64,000 bases of DNA from Halomonas meridiana (GCF_009846525.1 NZ_CP024621.1:2914001-2978000); one strand, 5' to 3'. Positions 48,543 through 58,818 are shown, counted from the first letter of the stretch. Notes: a model not told the origin generated them from the sequence alone. Translations and numbers: made by a program.

Positions 48543-50990
48543 TCATAGGGGCGTAGGGCGGTAGCCGGGAATCGCCTGTTCAAAGTAGCCGTCGGCCTCT
48601 TGACCCACGCCACCTAGACCACGAAACACGAAGCGCAAAAATAGCCCGCGGTCGTTGAAGTCATCGCCAACCCGCGCCGTATCGTTGTCGTCGATCCATT
48701 CACGCCATACCAGCTGTACGCCGTAGCAGCAGTCGTTCCACTGCAGGCCCGCGAGCTGTTCCAGGGGGCGGTTGTTGGTTTGATCGTGCAGGTAGCGGCC
48801 AATCAAATCAATCCTTGGGCTCGCTTTCCACGCCAGCGAGAGATCCCACTCTTCGCGGCTGTAGTCGCGGAAACCGTCGTCGCCCGGCACCACGCTCGGA
48901 TCGAACCCTTCGATCTCCCAACGGTAGCCAAGGTTCACTACGTGCCCTTCCGGATGACGGTAGCGAACGTCCACGCTAGAGCGCTCGGTCTGTTCACGCT
49001 CGTCATCGTAGAGCCATTCGTAGCCCGTACTCCAGCGATCCGATATTTGCCAATCCAGGCGAGTGACCAGCGGGGAGCGGTCACGGGTGGCCTGATAGCG
49101 GCTTTCCGGATTCACCGAAGGGTCTTCACTGGGGCGCGCTGGCAGCGTGTCCGGATCGCCTTCGCTATCGATGCGCCGCTCGGAGAAGTAGTAGCTCTGG
49201 CCGACACCAAAGGTCAGACGATCACGCCCGGCACTATCTTCGATCAACCGTGATTCGACACCGAGCGATACGCGATTGAGATCCCCCACGCGGTCAGCCC
49301 CCGAGAAACGGTGCGGCGACCAGAGCTGATCCCATGAAAACGCCCGTTCACGGCTATCGAAATCGGGCAGCTGAGTCTGGTCGGTGCGCGGTACGTAGGC
49401 GTAGTTCACGCGGGGTTCGAGGGTTTGGCGATAATCGCGCCCGCCAAGCTCCAGTTCACGCTCGAAGACAAGGCCGCTGTCGATGGAGGTGATCGCGACG
49501 CTGCGCGAAGGCGATGTGGTGCGATCGGTCACTCGGTCGCCGTAATCCAGCTCGTAAGCCGTGTGCCAAAGCTCGGTGCGGGGTTCGATATAGCCCCAGG
49601 GCTGCTCGTAACGCCAGCCCACCGCCGGTGTGAGGTGCAGGCGCGACCCAATGGCCGCCTCACGTTCCGGCACCCGCCGCTCGTCCACATCGCGCCAGAA
49701 ATAGGTGGCGTTGGAGCGCCACTGCGTATAGAGGCCGTTGCCTAGCTGCCAATCGGAGTTGGCGGTCAGGCTAGGCAGGCGGTAAAACGGGCGATCGGTG
49801 TCGCTGAGCGGGTCTTCCAGGCGCTGAAAGCCCTGGGCCCGCGCATCGAGCTGCCAGCGTTCGCCGCGGTAATCGACCTGGGCCAGACGCTCCATACTGA
49901 CCCGGTCGCTGTTGCCGAACTCGCCACCAAAGTCATCGAAGTAGCGCCCGTCGCTGGCCGCGCCGTAGCGCAGCCGGTAGTCGCTGCGCGGCGTGAGCCG
50001 TCCTGCATGCTGGGCGTCGATGTACCAGCGGTCGTCCCCCTCGAAGCGGTTATCACCGTTATTGGTGCCGCCGTCGCTATCGAGGTAGCCGCCCTCCACC
50101 AAGCCCTGACTCTCTTCGAGCAGGTAGCGGTATTCCCCATTGAGCAGCAGCCCCCGGTCCGACATCCAGCGGGGGGTAATCGTGGCGTCTTGATTCGGCG
50201 CAATGTTCCAGTAGAACGGCTGCGTATAATCGAAGCCATCGCTTGAGAAGCTCACTGACGGCGAGAGCAGCCCCGTATGACGGCGATCATCGATGGGGAA
50301 ACGCAGCCACGGCCAGTAAAATACCGGGACGTCTTTGACTTCCAGCCGCGCGTGGCGGGCAGTGCCGAATCCTGCCGCCTGATCGAGACGAATGTCGCTA
50401 CCTACCAACTGCCAACTGTTAGCACCGGGGTCGCAGGTCGTGAAGGTGGCTTCCTGCAGACGGTACTGCTCCTCTCCGGTCTGTTGCAGCTCACGCGCCT
50501 GCCCACGCAGGTGCTGCTCGTAGAGCACATAGTGGCTGTTACGTAGCGAGGCGCGATCTTCGTTCAGCATCAACGTGGCGTGTTCGCCGCGCACGAGGGC
50601 TTGACCATCGCGAATGGCGAGGTTGCCCTCGGCATCTACCCGCTGGCGATCTGCCGGGAGAAAGACGCGTTCGGCCTCTAGCTCGGTATTGCCCCGGCGC
50701 AGTACCACATCGCCACGCAGCAGGGCTTCACCGTCAGCGGCGTAGTCCACCTCTTCGGTTTCGACCGAAAGCGTTTCCGGGTTCTGTTCCGCTGGCAAGC
50801 GGTAGCCGGGCATCACATAGCGCCCCCGGCATAGCTGTTGCGGCGCTTCGTCTTGGCTCCAGGCCTGCCAGTCCAGCGCCTCTGCGGGCAGGGTTCGGTC
50901 CTGCGCCACCGCTGAAAACGAGGCGCCAGCGAGCAAACTGCCCAGCAGCGTATGCGCAACCGGTACGGTGCGCGAGATTCGCTTGCCCAT
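48543..50990 (-). CDS. lptD: LPS assembly outer-membrane protein LptD
   Basis: An 815-residue outer-membrane protein that inserts lipopolysaccharide into the outer leaflet. The ATG at 50990 has AAGGA upstream. The signal peptide VAHTLLGSLLAGASFSAVAQ is followed by an OstA-type domain (about 70-200) and a large beta-barrel. Cysteines are at LCRGRY, TCDPGANS and the adjacent pair NDCCYG, the set used for the two long-range disulfides in E. coli. It is divergent from amgK with 70 bases between starts. Confidence 0.95.
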   Translation of the reverse strand: MGKRISRTVPVAHTLLGSLLAGASFSAVAQDRTLPAEALDWQAWSQDEAPQQLCRGRYVMPGYRLPAEQNPETLSVETEEVDYAADGEALLRGDVVLRRGNTELEAERVFLPADRQRVDAEGNLAIRDGQALVRGEHATLMLNEDRASLRNSHYVLYEQHLRGQARELQQTGEEQYRLQEATFTTCDPGANSWQLVGSDIRLDQAAGFGTARHARLEVKDVPVFYWPWLRFPIDDRRHTGLLSPSVSFSSDGFDYTQPFYWNIAPNQDATITPRWMSDRGLLLNGEYRYLLEESQGLVEGGYLDSDGGTNNGDNRFEGDDRWYIDAQHAGRLTPRSDYRLRYGAASDGRYFDDFGGEFGNSDRVSMERLAQVDYRGERWQLDARAQGFQRLEDPLSDTDRPFYRLPSLTANSDWQLGNGLYTQWRSNATYFWRDVDERRVPEREAAIGSRLHLTPAVGWRYEQPWGYIEPRTELWHTAYELDYGDRVTDRTTSPSRSVAITSIDSGLVFERELELGGRDYRQTLEPRVNYAYVPRTDQTQLPDFDSRERAFSWDQLWSPHRFSGADRVGDLNRVSLGVESRLIEDSAGRDRLTFGVGQSYYFSERRIDSEGDPDTLPARPSEDPSVNPESRYQATRDRSPLVTRLDWQISDRWSTGYEWLYDDEREQTERSSVDVRYRHPEGHVVNLGYRWEIEGFDPSVVPGDDGFRDYSREEWDLSLAWKASPRIDLIGRYLHDQTNNRPLEQLAGLQWNDCCYGVQLVWREWIDDNDTARVGDDFNDRGLFLRFVFRGLGGVGQEADGYFEQAIPGYRPTPL

Positions 50991-51060
50991 GTTCGTTATC
51001 CTTGGCATCCAGAATCGGTATTATACAGCCCGCATGATGCCCGACCAGCAAGGAGCTTGC

Positions 51061-52071
51061 ATGTCCTCTTCTCGGATCGACGCCCTCACTCAGTGGGCGG
51101 CGCAACAACACGGCCTTGATCACGCCACTCTTCGCCTCTCTGCTGCGGGCGGTGACGCCAGTTTTAGGCGCTATTTTCGACTAACGCTGCCGGATGGCAA
51201 CACGCAAATCGTCATGGATGCACCGCCGGATCAGGAGGATTCCACGCCGTTTGTGGCCATAGGCCAGCGCTGGCATGCCGCCGGACTGCCGGTGCCCGCC
51301 ATTCACGCCTGTGATCTGGACGCCGGCTTTTTGCTGCTGGATGATCTGGGCGATACGCCCCTGCAAGCCACCTTTACCGACCCGGCGCGCACGGAGGAGC
51401 ACCACCACGCCGCGCTGTCGCTGATTGCCGAATTGCAAAACCGCGCCAACCCAGCCGCCCTGCCCGCCTACGACGCCGCCCTACTTGGCCGGGAGCTGGA
51501 TCTTTTTCCCGAATGGTGCCTGGGCCGCTGGCTGTCGCTGCCGGTTCCGGATAGCTGGGAGGCGCTCCGCTGCGCATTGATCGAGCGCGCCCTGGAACAA
51601 CCGGTGGTGAGCGTTCATCGTGATTTCGATGCGATGAACCTGATGCTCCACCAGCAAACGCTTTACATGATCGATTTTCAGGACGCCGTGGCAGGTCCGC
51701 TCAGCTACGACGTTATTTCGCTACTGCGAGGCCGCTACTGCCGTTTCAGCCCTGACCAGTTTGCCACATTTGTGAGCACCTTCTATCAGCAAGCCCGGCA
51801 AGAGGGTCGTTTGACCCGCTCGGTGAGCGAGGCCGCCTTTTTGGCCCAGTGCCACGCAATGGCCGCTCAGCGCTCGCTGAAAGTGTTGGGCATTTTTTGC
51901 CGGTTGACCCTGCGTGACAGCAAACAGGGCTACCTGGCCCGCCTGCCACACTTTTTAACCCACTTGGACGATAGCTTGGTAGCCCTACCCGAGCACGGTG
52001 ACTTTGCCGACTGGGTCCGCGGGGTACTGCGCCCGGCCATTCTCCAGCGACTGGAGGCATCAGCGCCATGA
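51061..52071 (+). CDS. amgK: N-acetylmuramate/N-acetylglucosamine kinase AmgK
   Basis: A 336-residue kinase of the aminoglycoside phosphotransferase fold that phosphorylates the anomeric carbon of N-acetylmuramate in the cell-wall recycling bypass. The P-loop-like [14 protein letters not shown], the catalytic [12 protein letters not shown] and the metal-binding MIDFQDAV are visible. AAGGAG stands before the ATG at 51061. Its stop overlaps the murU start by four bases. The pair next to lptD is as known in Pseudomonas. Confidence 0.93.
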   Translation: MSSSRIDALTQWAAQQHGLDHATLRLSAAGGDASFRRYFRLTLPDGNTQIVMDAPPDQEDSTPFVAIGQRWHAAGLPVPAIHACDLDAGFLLLDDLGDTPLQATFTDPARTEEHHHAALSLIAELQNRANPAALPAYDAALLGRELDLFPEWCLGRWLSLPVPDSWEALRCALIERALEQPVVSVHRDFDAMNLMLHQQTLYMIDFQDAVAGPLSYDVISLLRGRYCRFSPDQFATFVSTFYQQARQEGRLTRSVSEAAFLAQCHAMAAQRSLKVLGIFCRLTLRDSKQGYLARLPHFLTHLDDSLVALPEHGDFADWVRGVLRPAILQRLEASAP

Positions 52072-52730
52072 AAGCGATGATCCTGGCGGCGGGCTTAGGC
52101 AAACGGATGCGCCCACTCACCGACCACTGCCCGAAACCGCTGCTGCCCGTGGCAGACAAGCCGCTGATCGTCCATCATCTGGAGCGCTTGAAGCGTGCGG
52201 GTATCGAGGAGGTGGTGATCAACGTGAGCTACCGCGCCGAGCAGATCATGGCCGCGCTGGGCGACGGCTCTGCCCACCAACTGCGCATTCACTGGAGCCA
52301 GGAGGCTAGCCCGCTCGAGACCGGCGGCGGCATTCAGAAAGCGCTGCCTCTGCTGGGCGAAGCGCCGTTTCTACTGATCAATGGCGATGTATGGTGCGAC
52401 TACCTACCCAGTGCTGCCACGCTGGCAGAGGGCGACCTCGCCCACTTGATCCTCGTGGATAACCCTAACCACCACCCTGGCGGCGATTTTGCGCTCGACC
52501 GGGGCCGCGTTACGCAGACGGGCGAGTCACGCCTGACCTACTCGGGTATTAGCGTTCTGCGCCCTGACCTCGTCGCAAAAGAGCCACCAGGAGCGTTTGC
52601 ACTGGCTCCGCTACTGAAGCGCGCCATGGCCGAACAGCGCGTCAGCGGTGAACATTACTGCGGCCACTGGGTCGATGTTGGCACCCCAGAACGGCTCACC
52701 GAACTGGAGCAGCACTTGGCTCAGGTTTGA
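52068..52730 (+). CDS. murU: N-acetylmuramate-1-phosphate uridylyltransferase MurU
   Basis: A 220-residue nucleotidyltransferase that makes UDP-N-acetylmuramate from the AmgK product, avoiding MurA and thereby giving resistance to fosfomycin in Pseudomonas. The signature [16 protein letters not shown], the DxD-like [10 protein letters not shown] and [12 protein letters not shown] fit the family. It is coupled to amgK. Confidence 0.93.
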   Translation: MKAMILAAGLGKRMRPLTDHCPKPLLPVADKPLIVHHLERLKRAGIEEVVINVSYRAEQIMAALGDGSAHQLRIHWSQEASPLETGGGIQKALPLLGEAPFLLINGDVWCDYLPSAATLAEGDLAHLILVDNPNHHPGGDFALDRGRVTQTGESRLTYSGISVLRPDLVAKEPPGAFALAPLLKRAMAEQRVSGEHYCGHWVDVGTPERLTELEQHLAQV

Positions 52731-52824
52731 CCGCCATGACCAGCGCACGATGAAGCCGTGCGCTGTCGCCTAGAAATGTTATGCTGCGCGACTTACCTTT
52801 CGTCGCCAAGATGAGGAGAGCAAC

Positions 52825-53244
52825 GTGAAAGCACGGGTAAAATGGACCGATGGTCGTCAGTTCGTCGCAGAATCGGGTAGCGGACACAGCGTTGTGATCG
52901 ATGGCCCGCCCGACCACGGCGGTCGTAACACTGGCCCACGGCCGATGGAAATGCTGTTGATGGGCATGGGTAGCTGCACTGCCTTCGATATCTTAAACAT
53001 CCTCGACAAAGCCCGCGCCGATGTCACCGACTGCGTGGCAGAGCTGGACGCCGAGCGCGCCGATGAGGTGCCGTCCGTGTTCACCAAGATCCACGTGCAC
53101 TTCGTGGTGACGGGGCGTGGCTTGAAAGAGAAGCAGGTACAGCGGGCCGTGGAGCTCTCGGCAGAGAAGTACTGCAGCGCCTCGATCATGCTCGTCAACG
53201 GCGGCGTTGAGATTACCCACTCTTTCGAGATCGTCGACGCTTGA
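52825..53244 (+). CDS. OsmC-family protein (YhfA-like)
   Basis: A 139-residue OsmC-fold protein. It starts at a GTG with GAGGAG 6 bases upstream. GPRPMEMLLMGMGSCTAFDI carries the first Cys and EKYCSASIM the second, the pair used as peroxidatic and resolving residues in the OsmC/Ohr family. YhfA-like members are cytosolic, and their role against oxidants is not well known. A terminator follows. Confidence 0.9.
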   Translation: MKARVKWTDGRQFVAESGSGHSVVIDGPPDHGGRNTGPRPMEMLLMGMGSCTAFDILNILDKARADVTDCVAELDAERADEVPSVFTKIHVHFVVTGRGLKEKQVQRAVELSAEKYCSASIMLVNGGVEITHSFEIVDA

Positions 53245-53313
53245 GCCCCACGCTGCGACACTTTCGCTCAGGTTCAAAAAAAGTAGTGTGGCCGGATGCA
53301 ACCCGCGCCACGG

Positions 53314-53340
53314 GCGGGCATAATACGCCCGCTTGTTTTT
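53314..53340 (+). terminator. Terminator after the OsmC-like gene
   Basis: GCGGGC at 53314-53319 pairs with GCCCGC at 53327-53332, followed by TTGTTTTT. It is 70 bases past the gene. Confidence 0.65.
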
Positions 53341-53463
53341 CCCCCTACTGCGTAGTGCGGGGCCGCTCCATGCACAGCGGCTGCGTCAGCACGGTAACAA
53401 GTGTTTATCGGTTCCGGCGCTGGATCGTCGGGGTGTCTTCATCTGCCATAGGGAGGTTCGGAC
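53341..53463 (+). promoter_or_regulatory. Structured leader of speD
   Basis: The 123 bases between the terminator and the start of speD can form a hairpin CTAC/GTAG within CCCC/GGGG (about 53341-53362) and a second stem, GCCGCT at 53362-53367 with AGCGGC at 53376-53381. GGGAGG stands 7 bases before the GTG. No known riboswitch was recognised. The terminator just upstream could also act as an attenuator. Confidence 0.4.
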
Positions 53464-54258
53464 GTGTCAGATAATCTCCGACTCCACGGGTTCAACAACC
53501 TGACAAGCTCGTTGAGCTTCAATATTTACGACATCTGTTACGCCAAAACCGAGGAGCAGCGTGCGGCTTATATCGACTATATCGATGAGCTCTACAACGC
53601 CGAACGTTTGACGCAGATTCTCAAGGACGTGACCAATATCATCGGCGCCCACGTGCTGAATATTTCACGCCAGGATTACGAGCCGCACGGTGCGAGCGTC
53701 ACCATCCTGATCGCCGAGCACGAGCTGGATGACCCCACGCCGGGTCAAACCGAGCCAGGCCCGGGCCCGCTGCCTGAAACCGTCGTGGCGCACTTGGACA
53801 AGAGCCACGTCACGGTGCACAGCTATCCAGAATCCCACCCGGACAACGGCATCAGCACCTTCCGTTTGGATATCGACGTGTCGACCTGTGGTCATATCAG
53901 CCCGCTGAAAGCGCTGAACTACCTGATCCATAGCTTCGACTCCGACATCGTGACCATGGATTACCGCGTGCGCGGCTTCACGCGGGATGTGGACGGCAAA
54001 AAACTGTTCATCGACCACGACATCACTTCGATTCAGGACTACTTGGCAGAAGACACCAAGCAGGCCTACCAGATGATCGACGTGAACGTGTATCAAGAGA
54101 ACATGTTCCACACCAAGATGCTGCTCAAGGACTTCGAACTGGATAACTACCTGTTCGGCACCTCGCGCCGCGACATCACCTTCGAAGAAGCGCGCGACAT
54201 CGAAAGTCGTCTGCGCAAAGAGATGCTGGAGATTTTCTACTCCCGTAACTTCGACTGA
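53464..54258 (+). CDS. speD: S-adenosylmethionine decarboxylase proenzyme
   Basis: A 264-residue class-1B enzyme, the same length as E. coli SpeD. It makes decarboxylated SAM for spermidine synthesis. The chain cleaves itself at [13 protein letters not shown] to make the pyruvoyl group from the Ser. Later motifs are [18 protein letters not shown] and [19 protein letters not shown] start with GGGAGG upstream fits. speE is not next to it. Confidence 0.96.
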   Translation: MSDNLRLHGFNNLTSSLSFNIYDICYAKTEEQRAAYIDYIDELYNAERLTQILKDVTNIIGAHVLNISRQDYEPHGASVTILIAEHELDDPTPGQTEPGPGPLPETVVAHLDKSHVTVHSYPESHPDNGISTFRLDIDVSTCGHISPLKALNYLIHSFDSDIVTMDYRVRGFTRDVDGKKLFIDHDITSIQDYLAEDTKQAYQMIDVNVYQENMFHTKMLLKDFELDNYLFGTSRRDITFEEARDIESRLRKEMLEIFYSRNFD

Positions 54259-54289
54259 GGCACGGCCTGCAGCCGCGTCGATGCCAATG

Positions 54290-54315
54290 AAAAGCTGCCC
54301 ACGGGCAGCTTTTTT
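54290..54315 (+). terminator. Terminator after speD
   Basis: GCTGCC at 54294-54299 pairs with GGCAGC at 54304-54309, extended by A/T pairs, and is followed by a T-run. It lies before the convergent lpxL gene and may also serve it. Confidence 0.85.
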
Positions 54316-54335
54316 CTTACCTATACGGGCTAACG

Positions 54336-55250
54336 CTAGTAAACGCCCTCTTCACCCTCCGGGCGGGTCTTGAACCGTCGATGCAGCCACAGATACTGCT
54401 CTGGGTGCTTACGAATCGCCCGCTCGATAAAGGCATTCACCCGCGTGGCATCGGCCATTTCATCACCACTGGGGAAATCTTCGAAGGCAGGCAAACACTC
54501 GATGGTGTAGGTGTGATTATCCGGGTTGCGGTGGAACATCAGCGGCACCACAGGAGCGCCCGTCATGCGGGCGATTTTCGAGGTGAGACGAATCGTCGCC
54601 GCCTGCTGACCAAACAGCGGCGCAAAGACGCTGACATCGCGACCAAAATCCTGATCCGGTGAGTACCACACGATATGCCCCGCTTTGATGCGGCGTACCA
54701 CGCCGCGCAAGTCATGGCGATCGATGGCTTGGCCAAAGATGCGTGAACGCGCACGGGTCATGAAGCGCTCGAACAGCGGGTTGTTATGGGGGCGGTAAAC
54801 CACATCCGCCGGGAAAAAAAGCGAGTGTAACGCCCCGCCTAGGTCCAGCGTCGAGAAGTGGATACCCACCACCAGCACGCCTTTGCCCTGGGCTTTGGCG
54901 CGTGCAAGGTGCTCTTGGCCGTGATAGGCCACTCGATGACGCAGCCCTTCGGCATCCCGACACCAGCCGGTTGCGGTTTCGACCAAACCAATCCCGTTGG
55001 CAATGAAGGTCTCTTTGACCAGTTGGCGCTGCTCATCGGCACTTTTTTCTGGAAAGCAGAGCGCGATGTTCGTGGCGGTGATGTGCCGACGACGCTTTAC
55101 GAAGCGCCACGCCAGCAGGCCAATCGCTTTCCCCACCCAGAGCTTCACGCGCCAGGGGAGCCATGCGGCCACGTACATCAGGCCAATCGCCAGCCATGTC
55201 GGCCAGTAACGAGGGTGCGCAAAGGAGCGCGGATAAGACGCTTTAGACAT
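54336..55250 (-). CDS. lpxL: Lipid A lauroyltransferase
   Basis: A 304-residue inner-membrane acyltransferase that adds a secondary acyl chain to Kdo2-lipid IVA. One N-terminal membrane helix is followed by the HX4D motif (HFSTLDLGG) and the arginine-rich RRRHITATNIALCFPE region. It ends with the family's EQYLWLHRRFKTRP. Which chain it adds cannot be told. It starts 13 bases before the alr stop region on the same strand and follows alr. Confidence 0.93.
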   Translation of the reverse strand: MSKASYPRSFAHPRYWPTWLAIGLMYVAAWLPWRVKLWVGKAIGLLAWRFVKRRRHITATNIALCFPEKSADEQRQLVKETFIANGIGLVETATGWCRDAEGLRHRVAYHGQEHLARAKAQGKGVLVVGIHFSTLDLGGALHSLFFPADVVYRPHNNPLFERFMTRARSRIFGQAIDRHDLRGVVRRIKAGHIVWYSPDQDFGRDVSVFAPLFGQQAATIRLTSKIARMTGAPVVPLMFHRNPDNHTYTIECLPAFEDFPSGDEMADATRVNAFIERAIRKHPEQYLWLHRRFKTRPEGEEGVY

Positions 55251-55262
55251 ACCGATAACCGT

Positions 55263-56363
55263 TTAAACGTGAGCCCCATGATAACGCCGTGGGGCTCTAG
55301 GCAGCACCCCCGTCAGCAGCGTATAGCTGATGGTATCGCAGTAGCGAGCCACTTCATCCACGGGCAACACGGCACCGTTGCTGGCCGCTCCCCATAGCAC
55401 CACGTCACTGCCAATGGCCGCGTCAGGGACGTCGGTCACGTCCACCGTCAGCATGTCCATGGAGACCTTACCGGCAATCGGGCAGCGCTGGCCGTTGACC
55501 AGTACCGGCGTGCCATCGACGGCATGACGGTCATAGCCATCGCCATAGCCTGCGGCAACCACTGCAATGCGCGATGGGCGTGCTGCTTTCCAGCGCCCGC
55601 CGTACCCCACCTGTTCGCCGGTATCGAGTTCGCGCAGCGCGATGATCTCTGAGCGTAGCGACATGACCGGACGTAGCTGGCGGGTGATGTCGTTGGCCAC
55701 TTCCAACGGGTCGCTGCCATAGAGCATCACGCCGGGACGGTTCCAATCCCCATGAGCGGCTGGCCACGCCAGCGTTGCCGGGGAGTTGGCCAAACAGAGC
55801 GGCGCTTTCAGCTCGGCCGCCAGTCCTTGCAGCACGCGCATCTGGCGGTTGAAGTAGCTGGGATCTTGCGCATCGGCATTGGCAAAGTGACTCATCAGAT
55901 GCAGCGCCGTCACTTGAGGCGCATCGACCAGCCGCTGCCACACGCTGGGCGCTTGCTCCGGCGAGAACCCCAGCCGGTGCATACCGGAATCCACTTTCAG
56001 CCACACGGGAATTGGCTGCCGAGACGAATAGGCCAGCAGCGCCTCCACCTGCCAGGCGCTATGGACGCTGATCCAGAGGCGGTGCTGGTCGACCAGCGCC
56101 AGCTCTTCAGCGCTGAAGATACCCTCGAGCAGTACGATGGGCGCTTGGATACCGCCTTCTCGCAGGCTCAGCGCCTCTTCGATGCAAGCCACGGCAAAGG
56201 CCGGCACGTCGGCTTCAAGCGCGCGAGCGCAGGCCAGCGCACCGTGACCGTAAGCATCGGCTTTGATCACGGCCACTGAGCGGCTTTGCGGGGCGCAGCG
56301 GCACGCCAGCTGATAGTTGTGACGCAGCGCGTCCAAATCAATATGGGCCACTAGCGGGCGCAT
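55263..56363 (-). CDS. alr: Alanine racemase
   Basis: A 366-residue PLP enzyme that makes D-alanine for peptidoglycan. The Lys that binds PLP is in VIKADAYGHGAL. The second catalytic residue region is VGYGGRWKAARPSRIAVVAA with GYGDGYDRHA. The ATG at 56363 gives the family start MRPLVAHIDLDALRHNY, with GGAG upstream. It could be the constitutive Alr or the catabolic DadX, and the context favours alr. Confidence 0.95.
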   Translation of the reverse strand: MRPLVAHIDLDALRHNYQLACRCAPQSRSVAVIKADAYGHGALACARALEADVPAFAVACIEEALSLREGGIQAPIVLLEGIFSAEELALVDQHRLWISVHSAWQVEALLAYSSRQPIPVWLKVDSGMHRLGFSPEQAPSVWQRLVDAPQVTALHLMSHFANADAQDPSYFNRQMRVLQGLAAELKAPLCLANSPATLAWPAAHGDWNRPGVMLYGSDPLEVANDITRQLRPVMSLRSEIIALRELDTGEQVGYGGRWKAARPSRIAVVAAGYGDGYDRHAVDGTPVLVNGQRCPIAGKVSMDMLTVDVTDVPDAAIGSDVVLWGAASNGAVLPVDEVARYCDTISYTLLTGVLPRAPRRYHGAHV

Positions 56364-56521
56364 AGCGTTCTCACTCTCCAATTGACTGTTTCATTGACTC
56401 TTTTCGTCACTCTGTCCGTCACGCGTTCATTCACTCAGGCTCAGATGGGCAGTGGCTCAGCCGGCTCGCCACATTGGGACGGTCAGCGGCCCAACAGCGG
56501 GGGGTGAAAAACCGTCTGCCC

Positions 56522-56556
56522 AAAAACAGCGCACCGAGTGGATAACTCGGTGCGCT
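56522..56556 (-). terminator. Strong terminator after rpoS
   Basis: AGCGCACCGAGT at 56528-56539 pairs perfectly over 12 bases with ACTCGGTGCGCT at 56545-56556. A run of A at 56522-56526 gives the U-tract on the minus strand. Confidence 0.92.
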
Positions 56557-56623
56557 ATGGGTGTTGCCTTTGTTAACGTCGCTAAGCTCGGCCAGAATGG
56601 CTGACGTACCGCACGACCCTGGA

Positions 56624-57598
56624 TTAACTCTCGAAAATCGCGTCGAGGGAGAGTCCCTGTTTTTCCAGCGAGCGGCGCAGCTTCTTTAACGCTTCTACCT
56701 GAATTTGGCGCACCCGCTCACGGGTGAGACCAATCTCCGCGCCAACCTCTTCCAGCGTCGCGGCTTCGTGGCCGCGTAGACCAAAGCGGCGTACCACGAC
56801 CTCGCGCTGTTTTTCGCTCAGCTCATCCAGCCAATGGTCCACGTGCTCACGCACGTCGCCATCCACCAAACACGCTTCCGGACCGAGGACTTCGTCGTCA
56901 GTGAGCGTATCGATCAACGGCTTGTCGCTGTCACCGCCCATGGGGTAATCCACCGACGACACTCGTTCGTTGAGCCCCAGCATCTTCTTGACCGTCTCGA
57001 CCGGCTTGTCGAGATGCTCGGCGATCTCCTCGGCGGTCGCTTCGTGATCCAACTTTTGCGTCAGCTCACGAGCAGCGCGCAGATAGATATTGAGCTCTTT
57101 TACCACGTGAATGGGCAGGCGAATGGTGCGCGTCTGATTCATTAGCGCACGCTCAATGGTCTGACGAATCCACCAGGTGGCATACGTAGAGAAGCGAAAC
57201 CCCCGCTCGGGGTCGAACTTCTCGACGGCACGGATCAAACCAAGATTCCCCTCCTCGATCAAATCGAGCAGCGTTAAGCCTCGGTTCAGGTAGCGTCTGG
57301 CAATCTTGACCACCAGGCGCAGGTTAGATTCGATCATCCTGGAGCGACCAAGCGCATCGCCCTTGCGTGCCAGGCGGCCGTAATACACTTCTTCTTCCGG
57401 CGTCAGCAGCGGAGAAAAGCCGATCTCGTTAAGGTAGATCTGTGTCGCATCCAAGCTTTGAGTCGATTGACGGTCTTCACGGCCCAGCGCTTTTTCAAAC
57501 GCATCCTCCTCGGCCGTAACGTCGTCGTCGGCGTCGTCCAACGCCTCCTCAACTTCATCCAGGTCAATCTCCTGTAGGTCCTTCTCCAGCATACTCAT
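56624..57598 (-). CDS. rpoS: RNA polymerase sigma factor RpoS
   Basis: A 324-residue stationary-phase and stress sigma factor. It lacks region 1.1, has an acidic N-terminus ([18 protein letters not shown]) and conserved region 1.2 ([20 protein letters not shown]), region 2 ([20 protein letters not shown] and [19 protein letters not shown]) and region 4.2 ([18 protein letters not shown]). The ATG at 57598 is preferred because GGGGG stands seven bases before it. The ATG at 57604 is too close. It is the last gene of the ftsB-to-rpoS cluster. Confidence 0.97.
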   Translation of the reverse strand: MSMLEKDLQEIDLDEVEEALDDADDDVTAEEDAFEKALGREDRQSTQSLDATQIYLNEIGFSPLLTPEEEVYYGRLARKGDALGRSRMIESNLRLVVKIARRYLNRGLTLLDLIEEGNLGLIRAVEKFDPERGFRFSTYATWWIRQTIERALMNQTRTIRLPIHVVKELNIYLRAARELTQKLDHEATAEEIAEHLDKPVETVKKMLGLNERVSSVDYPMGGDSDKPLIDTLTDDEVLGPEACLVDGDVREHVDHWLDELSEKQREVVVRRFGLRGHEAATLEEVGAEIGLTRERVRQIQVEALKKLRRSLEKQGLSLDAIFES

Positions 57599-57749
57599 GG
57601 TCATACCCCCGTGGTCTCGCCTATCCGCCATGTAAAAAAGTAAGGGTGGTCGCACTCCCTGTGCGCGTGCACCTTATTGTTATATGACGCCCTGGTTCAG
57701 CTATTCGGGTACTCCTAGCAGGCATCACTCTACACCTGCCAAGGGATGG

Positions 57750-58790
57750 CTAGCGAGATGGCAGATAGTCCAACGGATCTTGCGGCTGGCCATCGCGGCG
57801 CACCTCAAAATGCAGTTTGACGGCATCTGCATCGCTATCGCCCATCGTGGCAATGACTTCTCCTGCCTCGACGACATCATTCTCTTTGACGTTCAAGCTA
57901 TCATTATGTGCATAAGCACTGAGAAACTGATCGTTATGTTTCAGTAGTATTAGGTTACCGTAGCCGCGCACGCCGCTACCGGCGTAGACCACGATGCCCG
58001 GGCCTGCAGCACGAACAGGTTGCCCCTTTTGCCCGGCGATATCAATCCCGGCGGTGATGCTGCCTCCTTGCCCGAATTCACCGGTCACTTGGCCATCGGT
58101 GGGCCAACGCCAGTCGATGTTTTCGGCCGGCGTGAAGGTCCGTGTCGAACGATCGGTGCGGGCCGTCTGCGTAGGCTCAGCGGCAGGCGCTGGTGCGGCG
58201 GCCGGGGTCGGCTCAGGTTCCGGCTCTGGGGTAGGCTCGGGCGCGGGTTCTTGTTCAGGCTGAGCGCTTGGCGTCTGAGGAGCTGCCTCCTCAGACGGTT
58301 CGGCAGCGGCAGCGACTTGTTGAGACGCCTCGACCGCCGTGCGCTCGGCACGCTCTGCCGTCAACCGCTGGTTGCGCTCGATGGCGCTCTCGTCCGGCAG
58401 CAGCCAGTCGAGCTCTTGGTCATTGCTCGCCACGGCGGTGGCTTGGGGCTGTAGCCCCGTGGCTACGGCACCGCTGGTGGCAGCGGGGGACCCGTTGCCG
58501 CCAGACGACGCCGCCACGCCTCCCGCGCCTTCCCGCAGCGCGATGGTTTGGCCGGGGTAAATTTGGTAGGGCGCATCGATATTGTTGATGGCGGCGAGCT
58601 GGCGATAGTCCAGATTGTGCTGCCATGCGATGCCGTAGAGCGTATCGCCCGCTTTCACCGTGTACTGCGGCGCGTTCTCCACCGCGCGCCGAGCGTCGCT
58701 CAAGTCGCGCACCTGGGGGGTGTTGGACTGCTGACTGGCACAGCCACTCACCGCCAGTGCGAGTACCGTCATCATGAAAACCTTACGCAT
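57750..58790 (-). CDS. nlpD: NlpD-like LysM/M23 lipoprotein
   Basis: A 346-residue envelope lipoprotein that in E. coli activates the amidase AmiC during division. The lipobox (ALAVSGCAS) is followed by a LysM domain (YTVKAGDTLYGIAWQHNL), a linker rich in Pro, Glu and Ala, and a C-terminal M23 domain. The M23 domain lacks the catalytic metal ligands: GIDIAG is preceded by Thr-Ala rather than His, so it is a regulator, not an endopeptidase. AGGAG stands before the ATG at 58790. In other bacteria the main rpoS promoter lies inside nlpD. Confidence 0.95.
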   Translation of the reverse strand: MRKVFMMTVLALAVSGCASQQSNTPQVRDLSDARRAVENAPQYTVKAGDTLYGIAWQHNLDYRQLAAINNIDAPYQIYPGQTIALREGAGGVAASSGGNGSPAATSGAVATGLQPQATAVASNDQELDWLLPDESAIERNQRLTAERAERTAVEASQQVAAAAEPSEEAAPQTPSAQPEQEPAPEPTPEPEPEPTPAAAPAPAAEPTQTARTDRSTRTFTPAENIDWRWPTDGQVTGEFGQGGSITAGIDIAGQKGQPVRAAGPGIVVYAGSGVRGYGNLILLKHNDQFLSAYAHNDSLNVKENDVVEAGEVIATMGDSDADAVKLHFEVRRDGQPQDPLDYLPSR

Positions 58791-58818
58791 GCAAACCCTA
58801 CTCCTGTTCAACGCCGTG

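Noticed and set aside
47237-48556. Long open frame (439 codons) on the plus strand across pdxA and surA
   Set aside because: It lies opposite two well-identified genes, lacks a ribosome-binding site and family motifs, and reflects the codon bias of GC-rich DNA.
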